In this document: piece after piece, positions 1 to 11,102 of the stretch | Position numbering within the stretch: the first letter of the stretch is position 1 | Layout: every line of letters begins with the position of its first letter | NCBI RefSeq assembly: GCF_000003815.2 | Contig: NW_023365789.1 | Span: 197,391-235,945, forward strand | Direction of reading: 5' to 3' | DNA: 38,555 bases | Source of the DNA: Branchiostoma floridae | Taxonomy: Eukaryota; Chordata; Leptocardii; Amphioxiformes; Branchiostomatidae | Notes under the pieces: model-generated | Database searches by the model: none | Seen by the model: only the letters and a program-made list of their open reading frames with translations | Told to the model about the DNA's origin: nothing | Program-made: the position numbers and the translations under genes

Positions 1-254
1 CATGAAGAAGTGATGATCTGATTAACTGTTCAAATGTAAGTGAAACAACTACAGAATGCTTACCACAAGCAATACTTTAATTCACCACCACACCTTTGTG
101 TATTTCATTAATCATAAAACAAATAAAACATCTAAAGTAGGATATAGAATGTTATGTCTCAAACTGATTGATGCCAGCATATCATATAAGTGAAGCTTAT
201 CACGTAATGTTATCATTATTATTATTACATTTGCCAGAATGGCTAAGGTTATGT

Positions 255-960
255 TTTGGGCTTGTGAGTCTGTGTGTCTGTGTGTCTGTCTGTCTGTCTG
301 TTAACAGCATAACTCAAGAAGTCTTGGATGGATCCCGATAATATTTGGTAGGTGGGTAGGGGTCGGGAAAACGAAGGTCAAGTTCGATAATGGGCCCCCT
401 AGCGGCTTGCTAAGGTACTGCAGCGGAAACTCAATTTTTTCTATCTCGTGTTCTGGACATGCTGTGGTCATGATTTATGGGTGGTAGATAGCCCACGGGG
501 CAGAGAGTATGTGCTGTGAGTTTGGGCCCCCTAGCGGCTTTTTTGGTACTGCAGGCGCCGGTTTCCTTTCAAACTTTGGACGAGAATAACTCTGCAACGT
601 GTTGACGGATCGTCATGATTTTTGGTATGTAGATAGAATGAGTGATGACTTACATAATGGTATACTAATTATGCAAATCAACAGCTAATTTGCATAATTA
701 ATGAGGAAAATTTATAAACTTGTCCCATATGTAGCTGGGAAGGAGAGAAATGTCGATAGATATCAATTATGCAAATGATGGCCTCATTTGCATAATTAAT
801 GAGAAAATATGAACATGTTGGCGGATCATCATGCTTTATGGTATGTTTTATATGTGGATAGACTAAGTGAAGACGTTCATAATAAGATGCTAATTAGGCA
901 AATTAACAGCTAATTTGCATAATCAATGTGGGAAGTTTATAAATCTAATGTCTCTCCTTA
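255..960. repeat. Interspersed repeat with two subfamilies downstream of gene A
   Basis: GGGCCCCCTAGCGGCTT occurs at 392 and 524. An ATTATGCAAAT / ATTTGCATAAT palindrome occurs at 668-698, 766-796 and, with one change, near 893-923. A (TGTC)n tract lies at 270-300. Confidence 0.65.
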
Positions 961-2038
961 CCTCTGCTCGGGCGTATCTTATTGACAGCTGCAGGTGCCA
1001 GGCAAGTAGATCAAGCTAGCAGGCTGACCCAGCCTTGCCCCCTGCCCCCTGGGTGCCAATCACTTTTACCGACTAGAGTAGACTTATGTTGACGGAAAAC
1101 TGGGGAGGATAGGTTGATCCCATGTGTTTTAAACTTCTGCAGTTTTGTTAATAGTTATTTCCATGACAAATGGAGATATAGTTTGGAGTGTGCCTGTGTG
1201 TTTGTGTTTCCGGGTCATCTTCCACCTACAATGTGACCTTACAGTACCAACGTCCTTGCTACTCTCGACTATCAGGTTGCTCAGAGCCACTGTTATCAAG
1301 ATAACGTCAGGCCAGTCCAATTCAATGTTTTGGTTGACAGATTCTATTTTTCTGAATTTCAGAAAAATTGTATCTCAGCTCTAGACTACCAAAATGAAAT
1401 CGTCTTAGCACAAGCTTTTGCTTGCAGTCTTGCACTCATAGAGGTGTGACTTAATCAATTAACATATATGATTATATGTAATGAGTAGCATACTTATGTC
1501 TACAGACATCTTTCTACATAACAAACCTGGTTCATTTGGCAAAGGTATGATTTCGTCGAACTCTAGTTATCATCTAAGGTAAGAACATAATTATATATAT
1601 GTAAAATGATATATCGCAAACTGATTGATGGCAGCATATCATATAAGTGAAGCTTGTCACGTAATGTTATCATTATCATCATCTAAAGTAGGATATAAAA
1701 TGATATATCACAAACTGATTGAAGACAGTATACCAGCTTAAGACTCATCAAGAGAATAAAAGGTCCAAAGGCGCGAGTCAATCATTTTTATAGGTCTAAA
1801 AGTAAGTAAGCTGAATTATCACGTTTCCAAGTAGTTATTTTAACGTTTGCATAGTGCTAATCTGTTAACAGATGTCTTATTATTTGTAAGACCTAACAGT
1901 CAAAGAAATTTGTAGATATGTACAATGTACTAGCGAACAATCAGACTATTCCCTGTGGCTATACATGTGTAATATATTTTTCATTAAAATGACAGTAGCA
2001 GAGAAGTCTCATCTCGTATTCGCCAGTTGTATGTTCTG
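961..2038. other. 3' flank of gene A, no gene recognised
   Basis: 1599-1735 contains two diverged copies of a segment also at 137-222 (ATATCATATAAGTGAAGCTT). Part of this is gene A's 3'-UTR, whose end I could not place. Confidence 0.5.
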
Positions 2039-2059
2039 TTACTTCCTGCTAGCTGCAGC
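2039..2059 (-). CDS. Gene A exon 11: terminal exon, AAASRK and stop
   Basis: Acceptor TTGTTATCACAG is followed by six codons and TAA in the required phase 0. Gene B has the same arrangement (AAASKK, stop) at 17280-17260 after a similar acceptor. That conservation is the main support for such a short exon. Confidence 0.65.
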   Translation of the reverse strand, partial: AAASRK

Positions 2060-5000
2060 CTGTGATAACAATAGAGAAATAATCTCCAAACATATAATGT
2101 GCAAAGAGGTACTGGACAATGGGGGGTCACCTAAAAGGGACTAAATACTTTCTGACTGCACAACGGTTATCTTTCACATTGAACTGGGCAATGGGGTGAA
2201 GCCTAAAGGGACAATGCTTTACACTGAAACCACAAGTCCGTCTATATTTTTGTTGAATTTACTGCTTTTGTAATTGACAATGTGCAAGGTTATTATATCA
2301 TATAGTTACTGCATTGCCTCAAGGATGAAATATGTAACTGATTGCTATAGTATGATGTGGCGCTGAATATAGCGGCTATAATATAGCCTCACTTCATTGT
2401 TAATGATTGTAATTCCGCACTCTTCTTCCATTGTGCGCTTTAACTTATCTCTAGACAGTAAGGAACAGTAAGACAGTAAGGTGCCAGAAAAAGTATTTAA
2501 GGAGGTTTAACCTGCTTGATCTGATTAAGTAAACTGCTGTACCTTCATCTTTACCACAGTGCTGATGGCCTGTAGAATCTCCTCCAGGCCAAACCTGTTC
2601 TTCACATGGTGGAGTCGGTCAGCACAGTCTGGGGAGAAACAGTTCACATGTTAACTGGTAAGGCATAAAGTTCTTGGTACTTCTGTACTTGTATGGAGTC
2701 AAATGATGGGTGGTGACCATAGAAGAAGGTTATAACTGATGGTCATAAAATTGCTCTTCTTTTTTTCAGTTTCATTTTTTTCTGGTAAGGTCATGTTCTA
2801 AATACAACTCAAGTATAAAGGTTGTCTTCTGGCAACTCAATAGAGTGCGTCTGACACACGCGCGGGTCTAATCATAGTTTCCTTAGCTTAGTTGTTGATA
2901 TAAGAGTTCGTAACCATCAACGAGAATTGTATACAGTTTGGGCGAGGACCTGCTTACTGCTAACCTGAAGGATCAACATAGTCTCAGGGATGTACAGTTT
3001 AGACATGGAGGACTTGATATATATAGTACAGCATATAGCTATTCTTCTCACCGTTGAATGTGGGCCTGTCGTCCGGGTTCTGGCTCCAGCATGTCTGCAT
3101 CAGCTGACTGACTGTGGACACGTCAGGCAGGTCTGTAGGGACCAGGGTCATGTCAGGTCGCTGTCCTGACGTCACGGCAAGCCTGATGAGGGCAGAGTTC
3201 ATAGCATCTGCAAATATGGTGATAAATTTCAGGTACACCTTTTTTCAAATACGAAACGTGTAATTTGAATTTGTGCATCACAAAGTCGAAGATATTCAAG
3301 GCCTACAATTGGAATTTGGCTGACGATTGAGATGCCTCGACGAGAGAACAAATATCAGACAACATGAACTCACTTCCATACAGCTCTGCTCTTGTAATGA
3401 TCTCCCAGAGCAGCACACCAAAACTGAAACAAAAATACTTTTGTTGAGCTGAAAGAAAAACAAAAATTGATTTCTGGTTCATTTTGTATGTAAGTGTATG
3501 AAAAGGTGTTGGCTAGTACCTGTAAACATCGAACTGAGAAGTTGGGGCGAGGTTGATATCCAAGAAGTACTCCGGTGGCGCATGCGTGATTGTGCTTCCT
3601 TCCGGGCTGGTTTGGGTGACAACACGAGATTTCATCTTCCACTTGGACAGTCCAAAGTCTGAAATCTGAAATGGAACATTTACTTAGAATATACAATTCC
3701 AAAGTCTGAAATCTAATAGGTGGGATACAGAATCAAATAGTATCAACACTGGCGTTATTTGAAGATGTTCACAATTGTGTTTTCCATCCATGTTGCGAAA
3801 TGAAATTCGATTGCGGAGAGAGGCATTTAACGTCAATTTTTCAAAATGAAAATCTTAGAGAATGGTTCAAAAGAGTCACTCCATACCTTCTTTCAACATC
3901 AACATCAACATTAGCAAAGAATGTAACAGTTGCAATCTGTACCTTGACATGGAAGTCGCCATCCAGTAGCACGTTCTCTGCCTTCAGATCACAGTGGAGA
4001 ATCTGTGGGTTCTGGCAGTGCAGGAAAGTCATCCCCAGGGAGATCTCGTGCGCCATTCTCCACCTCAGGGCCCAGGGCACGTCCACATCCCGCAGCAGCC
4101 CGGCCAGAGAGCCGTTCTCCATGTAGGGCATCACGATGGCGAAGTTTGGGTCCAGACAGACCCCCAGCAGACTGATGACGTGGTCTGATCGGCTTCCCAG
4201 GTTCAGTTTCCTCGCCTCAGAGTACAGCACTTCCTGCTCACTTGAGGTATAAAAAACATAACAGAAATATGTTTTGCACTTGTTCTGTAAGTGTAGGTCA
4301 TTTATTTTGATAACCACTAAACAATCATGTTTGCAGATTGTATAACGTTCGAGCTATCGTGATACTAGTAAGCGTAAATTAAAGACATCAGACCCTGACC
4401 TTCCTTCTATCTGGCGAGTCAGCAGATACTTGACAGCCACGTCCTGCTTCCAGTCCAGATGTCGGGCTTTCATTACGTAGGCGAACCCCCCACGGCCGAG
4501 AATGGACTGTTCCTCCAGTCGTTCAAAAAGGATGATGGGAAACTTCTGGTCAACCGTGACGCTGGGGTATCTCCTCGCGCTGGAAAATACATCATCAGAA
4601 ATGATCTAGATGTGCAGGAATATTCTACTTCATATTAGCTAGAAGGAGTGGCTTTGCATGGAACTGATTTGTTGTCAAATTGCCCTTGACTTGCCTTATA
4701 TATCAAACAGACTTTGAATATTCTCATACCTGTTCTGCGGCCCATCTTTCTCTTGGCCACCAACTGAACCGACGGCTCCAGTTTCTTGGCCTCTACGGTC
4801 TGGGGTCTGAGGAAAAATGGTGTTTTACTTGACAACTTAATGAAATTCACATATTCCTTTTCTTGGTTAACACATTGTGGCTATATTAACGTAAATTATT
4901 GTCTTCATAGTGGTCATTTTGATATTTCCCCACAAGTAAAGACATCAAAGTTTACATCTTCCCATAAAGTATTTGTATCCAAGACAATCATGATGTCAAA

Positions 5001-7591
5001 ACAGCTGAACAATTACTGAAACGGCACTAGTCTAAGTCAAAGTTCAATTGTAAAGGTCACCCCACCCTGGGTTCTGGTAAAAGCTGCTCCGCCAGCTGGT
5101 GAAAGTCCAGGTCTCTGAGGTGCTGCTCCAGGGCGGAAAGTGTGGCCGCCTCACCTGCCTTCTCTCTCCACTGTACCAGCGTCTGGTACACCTGGTCAGG
5201 GACGTCGTCTGGTACGGAAGCCTGATGAAACAAATTATTGCGGATTATCATATGATGATTTCATTCCAGTCAAAACCCAATACTAATACACCTGGCCATA
5301 AGTTGTGTCTGGAGCAGAAGCCTGACAAACCAACGTGTCGCTAACTAACATATGTAAATAAACTGAATCCAGTCCAATTCTTTTATTGTATTGAGATCCT
5401 ATATCATTGAATTTGAGGGAGAAGAAAATACTTGAAGAAGATAAATGTCACGATTTCCTCAAAGACACATTTGTTGTATCGCCATTATGACTCAAGCATT
5501 GATTCTGATCTGTAAAGTTACATAAACAAAAATAATCTCACCTTGATGGCGTCCATCGCCCTGTTGCTGAGCCCCAGGCTCCGGGCGAGAGGCTTCCACT
5601 GGGTTTGGCTCATCCTCATGGACAGGCGGTTGAAGGCACGGAGAATTCTCTCATCTTAATTAAAGAACACATGTTTATTTCAGTGATTGTATATATGATA
5701 TGATATGATATGATATGGTATGATATGATACAGTATAATATAATGTAAGGCAATACTCATGACGAACACATGTATTCTTATTTGCAATGGGAATTTAAAT
5801 CTGAATGTTTAAGCATTCAGCAAAGAAATTATTAAAGTTCAAATCCGTTCAAATTGATGAACCAACAACATATAACAAAGTTGTAAGGCGTTCAAGTGTG
5901 TGAAATTGAAACCTAGAAAAAACTAACAACATACCGAAATTTCAGAAAATGGCTGCTAGTACGGTCTGCGCGTGCGTAGCAACAACGCTTATATGTGGCG
6001 GACGTTTAGAAAATTTAAGTATCAGGTATAGCAGTGCTATTTATTGTGTATGCTGATATAGCGCAAAAAAACAACAACATCGGTAGCCATTCTCTTCTTT
6101 GAATGTTATTCATAACTAACCTTTCCGTGCCTCCTGTTTCAGGAAGGCCATTATGGCGCCGGTCCCTTGTTCACACACATCCTGTGGAGGGTATGTCAGG
6201 GGGTTTCCTGACACATCCAAGTCCCTCAGCTTGTCTGCTCGGTGAAGGGCGGTTAGGAGCCTGGTGATGTTGTTGTTCCTTATGTCCAGTTTCGCCATGG
6301 CAGGTAGCTCACACAGGACTTCTGGGAACGTGTCGAACTTGTTGTTCGGGAGTTGGACCACCCTTAGGTTGTGCAGGTGACTCATGGTGCTCGGCAGGGT
6401 TCTGAGGAGGTTATATTCTAATGACAAGAGCCGCAGGTGTTGTAAGTTTCCCACCTCATCTGGGACCATGTCAAACTTGCGCCCGCCATTTTGTCCAGCG
6501 TACAGTTCCTCCAGTGTCTTCAGGTGCAGCACCTGTCTGGGGAACTCATCAAACTGACAGCCGGGGACACTGAGAGTCTTCAGCCTGGCGAGTCGTGTGA
6601 CGTCATTGGGTAGACGTCTGATGGGGTTCATACCAACACTTAACACCTCAAGGTTAGGGAGCAAGCATACGCCTGAGGGTACCTCCGTCAGCTGATTACC
6701 ATAAATGTACAGTTCTCTCACTTTCTGCAGCTTTTCCACACCAAGAGGGAAGGTGGAGAGATTATTGTTAAAGACACTTAACACCTCAAGGTTAGGGAGT
6801 GAGCACACGCCTGAGGGTACCTCCGTCAGCTGATTACCATAAATGTACAGTTCTCTCACTTTCTGCAGCTTTTCCACACCAAGAGGGAAGGTGGAGAGAT
6901 TATTGTTACCGACACTTAACTCCTCAAGGTTAGGGAGCGAGCACACACCTGAGGGTACCTCCGTCAGCTGATTATCATTAATGTACAGTTTTCTCAGTTT
7001 CTGCAGCTTTTCCACACCAGGAGGGAAGGTGGAGAGCTTATTGTTACCGACACCTAACACCTCAAGGTTAGGGAGCGAGCACACACCTGAGGGTACCTCC
7101 GTCAGCTGATTATCATTAATGCCCAGTTCTCTCAGTTTCTGCAGCTTTTCCACACCAGGAGGTAAAGCGGAAAGCTTGTTGTTCCTCGCATCAAAGTTTA
7201 CAAGTTTTACACAGGAAAACATTTTTGAAGGAAGTTTTGTTAACTTGTTATCCCTAACAAATAGCCATTCCAGCTTTTGTAAAGCTTCCAACCCGTCAGG
7301 CAACTCACTTAGATTATTGCTATAAACATATAACTCTTGCAAGTTTTGCAAGGAACCGATCGCCTGTGGCAAACTTGTCAGCATGTTGCCGTCAGCATCC
7401 AAACGGGAAAGTTTCTGCAGACGGCCGATTGCTTCCGGGATGCTGGTTAGTTTGTTGTTAGAGACATCTAGAAACTCCAGGTCAGTGATATCAAACACCT
7501 CCTCCGGGATGGACGTCAGACCCTGGTTACACAGGTCGAGTTGGAGGCGTCCGTTGACGGTCTGAGGCTGGAGGTTCAGGCCTGCCGCCAT
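2039..7591 (-). CDS. Gene A: LRR-Death domain-RIPK-like kinase, complete, 11 coding exons
   Basis: Exons on the minus strand: 7591-6121, 5654-5542, 5221-5066, 4806-4730, 4579-4400, 4240-3943, 3665-3520, 3423-3374, 3207-3052, 2628-2543, 2059-2039. Every junction has AG/GT and a matching phase; the sum is 2754 nt, giving 917 residues. Residues 1-490 are 23-residue LRRs of the LxxLxxxxNxLxxxP type. Residues 491-580 form a Death domain (conserved Trp, LGLS, YQTL and WREK motifs). Residues 581-610 are a linker and about 625-911 a kinase: glycine loop ILGRGGFAYV (632-641), Lys656 in VAVK, alpha-C Glu674, HCDLKAEN (748-755), DFG (768-770), CW..NP..RPTF near 875. Catalytic K, D, N and D are present, so it is predicted active. 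HCD makes it non-RD, as in many RIPK/IRAK-type immune kinases, and the gatekeeper appears to be Met. I see no transmembrane segment or signal peptide, so a cytosolic sensor kinase is inferred. The start at 7591 has a good Kozak context just after an acceptor. Confidence 0.87.
2543..2628 (-). CDS. Gene A exon 10: kinase C-terminal helix
   Basis: Encodes CADRLHHVKNRFGLEEILQA and then ISTVVKMK. Acceptor CTCCCCAG, donor ATGAAG|GTACAG. The homologous exon in B is clear at protein level. Confidence 0.82.
3052..3207 (-). CDS. Gene A exon 9: kinase C-lobe
   Basis: Encodes AMNSALIRLAVTSGQRPDMT through QLMQTCWSQNPDDRPTF, the subdomain XI signature. Acceptor TTTGCAG, donor AACG|GTGAGA. Confidence 0.89.
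3374..3423 (-). CDS. Gene A exon 8: kinase subdomain IX
   Basis: A 50-nt exon encoding FGVLLWEIITRAELYG. Acceptor GTTTCAG, donor GGAA|GTGAGT. Confidence 0.87.
3520..3665 (-). CDS. Gene A exon 7: kinase DFG and activation segment
   Basis: Begins ISDFGLSKWKMKSRVV, continues through the Ser/Thr-rich activation loop (TQTSPEGSTITH) to the APPE motif and FDVY. ISDFGLSKW resembles the RIPK2/RIPK4 branch. Donor TACAG|GTACTA. Confidence 0.9.
3943..4240 (-). CDS. Gene A exon 6: kinase core with catalytic loop
   Basis: Spans alpha-C (YSEARKL), beta-4/5 (VISLLGVCLDPNFAIVMPYM, Met gatekeeper), alpha-E and the HCDLKAEN catalytic loop. Almost identical in DNA to the same exon of genes B and C. Acceptor CCTCAAG, donor AAG|GTACAG. 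Confidence 0.9.
4400..4579 (-). CDS. Gene A exon 5: kinase N-lobe
   Basis: Encodes the glycine-rich loop ILGRGGFAYV and the ATP-binding lysine in DVAVKYL. Acceptor TTTTCCAG, donor GAAG|GTCAGG; enters and leaves with split serine codons. Confidence 0.9.
4730..4806 (-). CDS. Gene A exon 4: linker between Death domain and kinase
   Basis: Acceptor TTCCTCAG, donor AACAG|GTATGAG. The phase-consistent reading is TPDRRGQETGAVGSVGGQ..., rich in Gly and polar residues. Gene B has the related ESGAVGGQ in the equivalent exon. An alternative frame with KKLEPSV is open but breaks the downstream phase. Confidence 0.75.
5066..5221 (-). CDS. Gene A exon 3: Death domain, C-terminal half
   Basis: Encodes 52 residues including DDVPDQVYQTLVQWREKAG and LRDLDFHQLAEQLL, matching Death-domain helices 4-6. 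Phase 0 at both ends; donor CCCAGG|GTGGGG. Confidence 0.87.
5542..5654 (-). CDS. Gene A exon 2: Death domain, N-terminal half
   Basis: Acceptor AATTAAG and donor AAG|GTGAGA. Encodes ERILRAFNRLSMRMSQTQW, then KPLARSLGLSNRAMDAIK, matching Death-domain helices 1-3 with the conserved Trp. It enters at phase 1 (G+AT makes Asp) and leaves at phase 0. Confidence 0.88.
5695..5732. repeat. (ATATG)n microsatellite in gene A intron 1
   Basis: Pentanucleotide repeat with one GG variant unit; counterpart of 33998-34042. Confidence 0.85.
6121..7591 (-). CDS. Gene A exon 1: leucine-rich repeats
   Basis: Encodes residues 1-490, starting MAAGLNLQPQ. About 20 LRRs of 23 residues follow, including four near-identical 46-residue pairs (GNQLTEVPSGVCSLPNLEVL type). 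It ends in KQEARK and donor G|GTTAGT, leaving phase 1. The reading frame is open to 7645, but the upstream Met lies in the presumed intron. Confidence 0.9.
6681..7158 (-). repeat. Four 138-bp LRR-pair modules inside gene A exon 1
   Basis: The DNA string ACCTCCGTCAGC recurs at 6681, 6819, 6957 and 7095, exactly 138 bp apart. Each unit encodes two 23-residue LRRs (46 residues). The first two units in plus-strand order differ at only a handful of bases. Confidence 0.9.
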
Positions 7592-7601
7592 GTTGGATTT
7601 C

Positions 7602-7758
7602 CTACATAACGTACAAAGAAACTTTAGATATGATTCCACAAACACTCATATGGCTGATATAGAAGCACGAAGAAGGCACAAGCACACACACACACGCACA
7701 CACACACAAATATATATGTAACCCCGTTATGTATATATATATGCATACACACACACTC

Positions 7759-7805
<47 letters not shown>

Positions 7806-7830
7806 TACACGCGCGCGAACACAAACAAAC
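7602..7830 (-). other. Probable 5'-UTR intron of gene A with CA/TG microsatellite
   Basis: On the minus strand CCGTAG|GTTTGT at 7831/7830 is a plausible donor and TTATGTAG|GAAAT at 7602/7601 a plausible acceptor, 10 nt before the ATG. Positions 7677-7803 are mostly (CA)n. Gene C has the same donor and acceptor contexts around its own CA tract. Confidence 0.5.
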
Positions 7831-8110
7831 CTACGGTGGTGATGAGATGCGTGTCGTATTGATATACAAGGACTGTAGAAAAACTAGCCTCTGGCCACAC
7901 AGCCACGGTGCATAAAACGTGACCATGGTACATGCACGTACATTTCTATTGGTCAACATTTATCTGTATGCTGTTTTACAACTCATTCACGTTGACTATT
8001 TCAAGTCTGTAACCCATGACGAGGTTACTTGATTGTGCTGGTACTAAGATAACGCCGTTCTGGGAGGCGGACTCGGCCTTAGGCCAGCCGACTTGCGCAC
8101 TTACCAAACT

Positions 8111-8206
8111 TTATTTACTGACAACACAATGTAGCCATAAAGGGAACGTTATCACACTTCTTGACCTTTGAACTCCTGTGGGAGGTGGCGCCAGGTACAA
8201 TGTACA
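8111..8206 (-). promoter_or_regulatory. Conserved upstream block of gene A: forkhead-like site and DR1
   Basis: TATTTACT at 8112 and TGACCTTTGAACT at 8162-8174 are followed by GGAGGTGGCGCCAGGTACAA. Read on the minus strand, AGTTCAAAGGTCA is a DR1 element of the HNF4/RXR type. The same block lies 550-700 bp 5' of the ATG of B and C. Its regulatory role is inferred from position and conservation. Confidence 0.45.
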
Positions 8207-8599
8207 TGACAAATATACTTACTCATTTCTTCTGGAGCATACTCTGGAGCAGTTTTGTTTACTCCGGAGCATTCTTTTTTACTCCGGAGCAACACATATA
8301 GCTACTCCAAAGCAATGATTCACTTCATATACATACAGATGGTATATTTTCGTACGTACATGACCCCCCAGTGGTTTTTACCTTATATGCTGCAATAGAA
8401 ATAAAAGATACGATACGGTGCCAGTGCCTCCGCACGGTATTTAATGTTAATCTTTACTTTCTATACTTTCTTTTTATATGCAAATAAATGAAATAACAAA
8501 TAAAACACCACACAAGGTTGTTACCCCATGTACGCTGCATGTTAGAGCCTTTTGAGGTTTTTAAGGTCGTTTGAGATCGTTTGAGGTGTTTAGGCAGAC

Positions 8600-9690
8600 A
8601 AACAAGCTTAAGTAGGGTTTCACAGGCGAATCTGAACGGGTGCGACCATGCTTGGCAACGTACACAAAGCATACATTGTCCACGTGTTGTTAACTCTAGA
8701 CTGCAATACAATGAAGTTACTCAGTTTACAGACTTAGGCAGGCCTACACAGACACGGCGGTGTAAGGTTACCCTGGGATTGTTCAGGTAGACACATAGTA
8801 TCGCTGATATTGTAGTTGCAAAATGCATTTAAAGGTATTTCTTAATCCCCGTATAGCTGCCATTGTATGTCAGTGTCTTTCGCCAGGTATGACAAAGAAT
8901 TAGGTCTGCAAACAGACACATGGATGAATTTGAAAAGCGTCTTTATCTAGTTTTGACCCAGACAGGTCATGTGTGGCACCGCCCACAAAGCACACGTCGT
9001 CTATTTGTAAGGCTGATAGCTCCAAACTACACGACAACTAAATAACGCTACATGTTGAGATGCAACGATACAAATTTACAGTGATTATAGTGTCAATATA
9101 GTACTAGAAATACCAGTCAAAACTCATAGTACTTATTGATAAGTTTTAACCCCGCTTAGCTTTCACTGACATACAGTTGTCAGGTATACTGTGTTTTTTT
9201 TATCAACAGCCGTGTGCGTCAAGCACACACTACTTACAACTGAAAATCTTAACCAGACCACTCATGCATGGTGACGCCCATAAACCATTTATGTATGTCA
9301 TGTCATGTTGTTGACTCAAGACTGCAATACAATGGGGTTCCGCCACTCAGTTTACCGAGTTTGACTGACCTGTCGACATACGGCGGTGGAAGTTAGCCTC
9401 CTTCGCAGACTCTAGTTAGCGGGGATGGCTTTTTATGGGCGCTGATTTTCAATGTTGACTTAATAACTTCTCTAATACCGGGAAAGGGAGTTTGCCTAGA
9501 ATTGTAGTTTGCTTTGGAAGGCATTTTCTGCCCCGTCGCTACGGGGCAAAACTCCCCTCCACGGCTAGGTGCAAGGTTACACTGTGATTGTTCTGTAAAC
9601 ATTGCAACACCGAAGATTTTTTGATCTACTTTGTGTTCATTAAACAGCGGTGTTTGTCAAGTGGAATGTTGTAGAAGCAGTAATTACACA
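8600..9690. repeat. Diverged tandem repeats upstream of gene A
   Basis: Recurrent phrases (GACTGCAATACAATG, CAGTTTAC, AAGGTTACACTGGGATTGTT-like, cgcccacaaagcacac-like) appear about every 300-600 bp at 8640, 8960 and 9240-9600. They recur at 11350-11690 and 13960-14270. No coding capacity is seen. Confidence 0.5.
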
Positions 9691-10419
9691 CGCTCAGGGA
9701 AACAGGCATGTCTTTTCTGGAGCAAGGCCCCCAAATCACAGGGCGTGACGGTGTACATCTACTGATTTTATTGTCCTCATAATTAGAGTTACTCTGGTTC
9801 CTACGTGAATGCTGGTACAAGGTTTATTACGATTCGGAGCAGCTCAGTGTGTTTCGTATTCATGTAGATGTCCTTAGCTAGCAGTGTTTTTTTGCGATAT
9901 ATCATTCTGTTCACAAGCTGGGTGAAACTAAGGAGTCGCCGTGTCTCATCGGAACGCTTTGACAAGTTGAACGTTTTCTTAAAAGAAATAAACACAATGT
10001 ACCTTTGTACATTTTGTTAAAGTTGTGTCGGTATACAGCTTAATGTAGTTATGGGTTGAGCTGAGCTCTCAAAGTCATGGCAGAATACAAGAGGACTAGC
10101 CAGGAACTGCCTATATTTGTTATGATTATTGCTGTACCCAGTTTGAATGGATTTAGTACAGTTACGTAATGCGATAAGGAGCCTAATAGCCGTAGTGTTT
10201 CTCAAATTCGGTTGTCTGGGGTTCAATCGTGCTGCGATGGTGAGATTGGTGAGTATTATTTGTTACGTTACCTAAAAAATCCCCGCCGTCATGGGATGGC
10301 CTAAAATTCTAGTCTAAATATGGGTAATGTAGAGAGAGCAGGACCGTATATATGATAAAAACTGCCATCTGCACTACATAAGTACATAATTGTTTGCTAT
10401 ACTGTTCAGAAAGGAACGT
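9691..10419. other. Intergenic, no gene recognised
   Basis: Only short unrelated open frames occur; no splice-bounded conserved exon or RNA gene is visible. Confidence 0.5.
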
Positions 10420-11030
10420 GACATACCTGTATACTCTTGGTCGCGTTCGTCCTTAGTCTTGGTCGTGTTCGTCCTGACTTAAGCAGCTACATGTTACAAA
10501 GCGCCGCCGTTCAGTGGGTGGGTTGTTTATCCAAAATATCTACATAAAAGACAGGGTTATGCTAGGTGACCCCAAGGTCATCAGCCCCAGCAGGTACAAA
10601 GGATGTTTGTAATAGGATCATTTTCGTAACTTTCTGTACACCGGACTACCCGTTCTATATTTAGTGCGAACAGAAAGGCAAAATTACCGCATGTCCAAAT
10701 ATGAAGGGAAAAGGGACGCAGGTGAAACGATTTCCGGGTAAAGAATGTCGAGAAAATAGGTGTGTTGTTTTGGTCGGACTATCATGGCGGACAGGCATCA
10801 ATGTCACACTTCGTGTTACCTGTGAGGCCCGGGTAACAATAGGGCATGTATAAAGCCTGGGGCTGTGTGGCATAACTGCAGTGTGTTTAGTCCAGAACCC
10901 AGAAGGCCTGGGTTCAAATCATGTCATGCTACCAATCTTGTGCCCTTGTGCTTTTGTACTTTCCACGAGTTTCTGAATAGTTTTTTTCATTCCACCTTGT
11001 TGTAAAAATGGGTACCTGACTTCGTTCGGG

Positions 11031-11102
<72 letters not shown>

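Noticed and set aside
3994-4188. Plus-strand open frame conserved in all three genes (also near 19562 and 32229)
   Set aside because: It is the antisense shadow of the near-identical kinase core exon; its conservation follows from that exon.
4635-4850. Linker exon read as EAKKLEPSVQLVAKRK
   Set aside because: This frame leaves one base at the donor, but the next exon needs two. The ETGAVGSVGG frame fits both sides and gene B.
7592-7645. N-terminal extension of gene A from an upstream Met
   Set aside because: It crosses a conserved splice acceptor and has no counterpart in B or C; MAAGLNLQPQ is the shared start.
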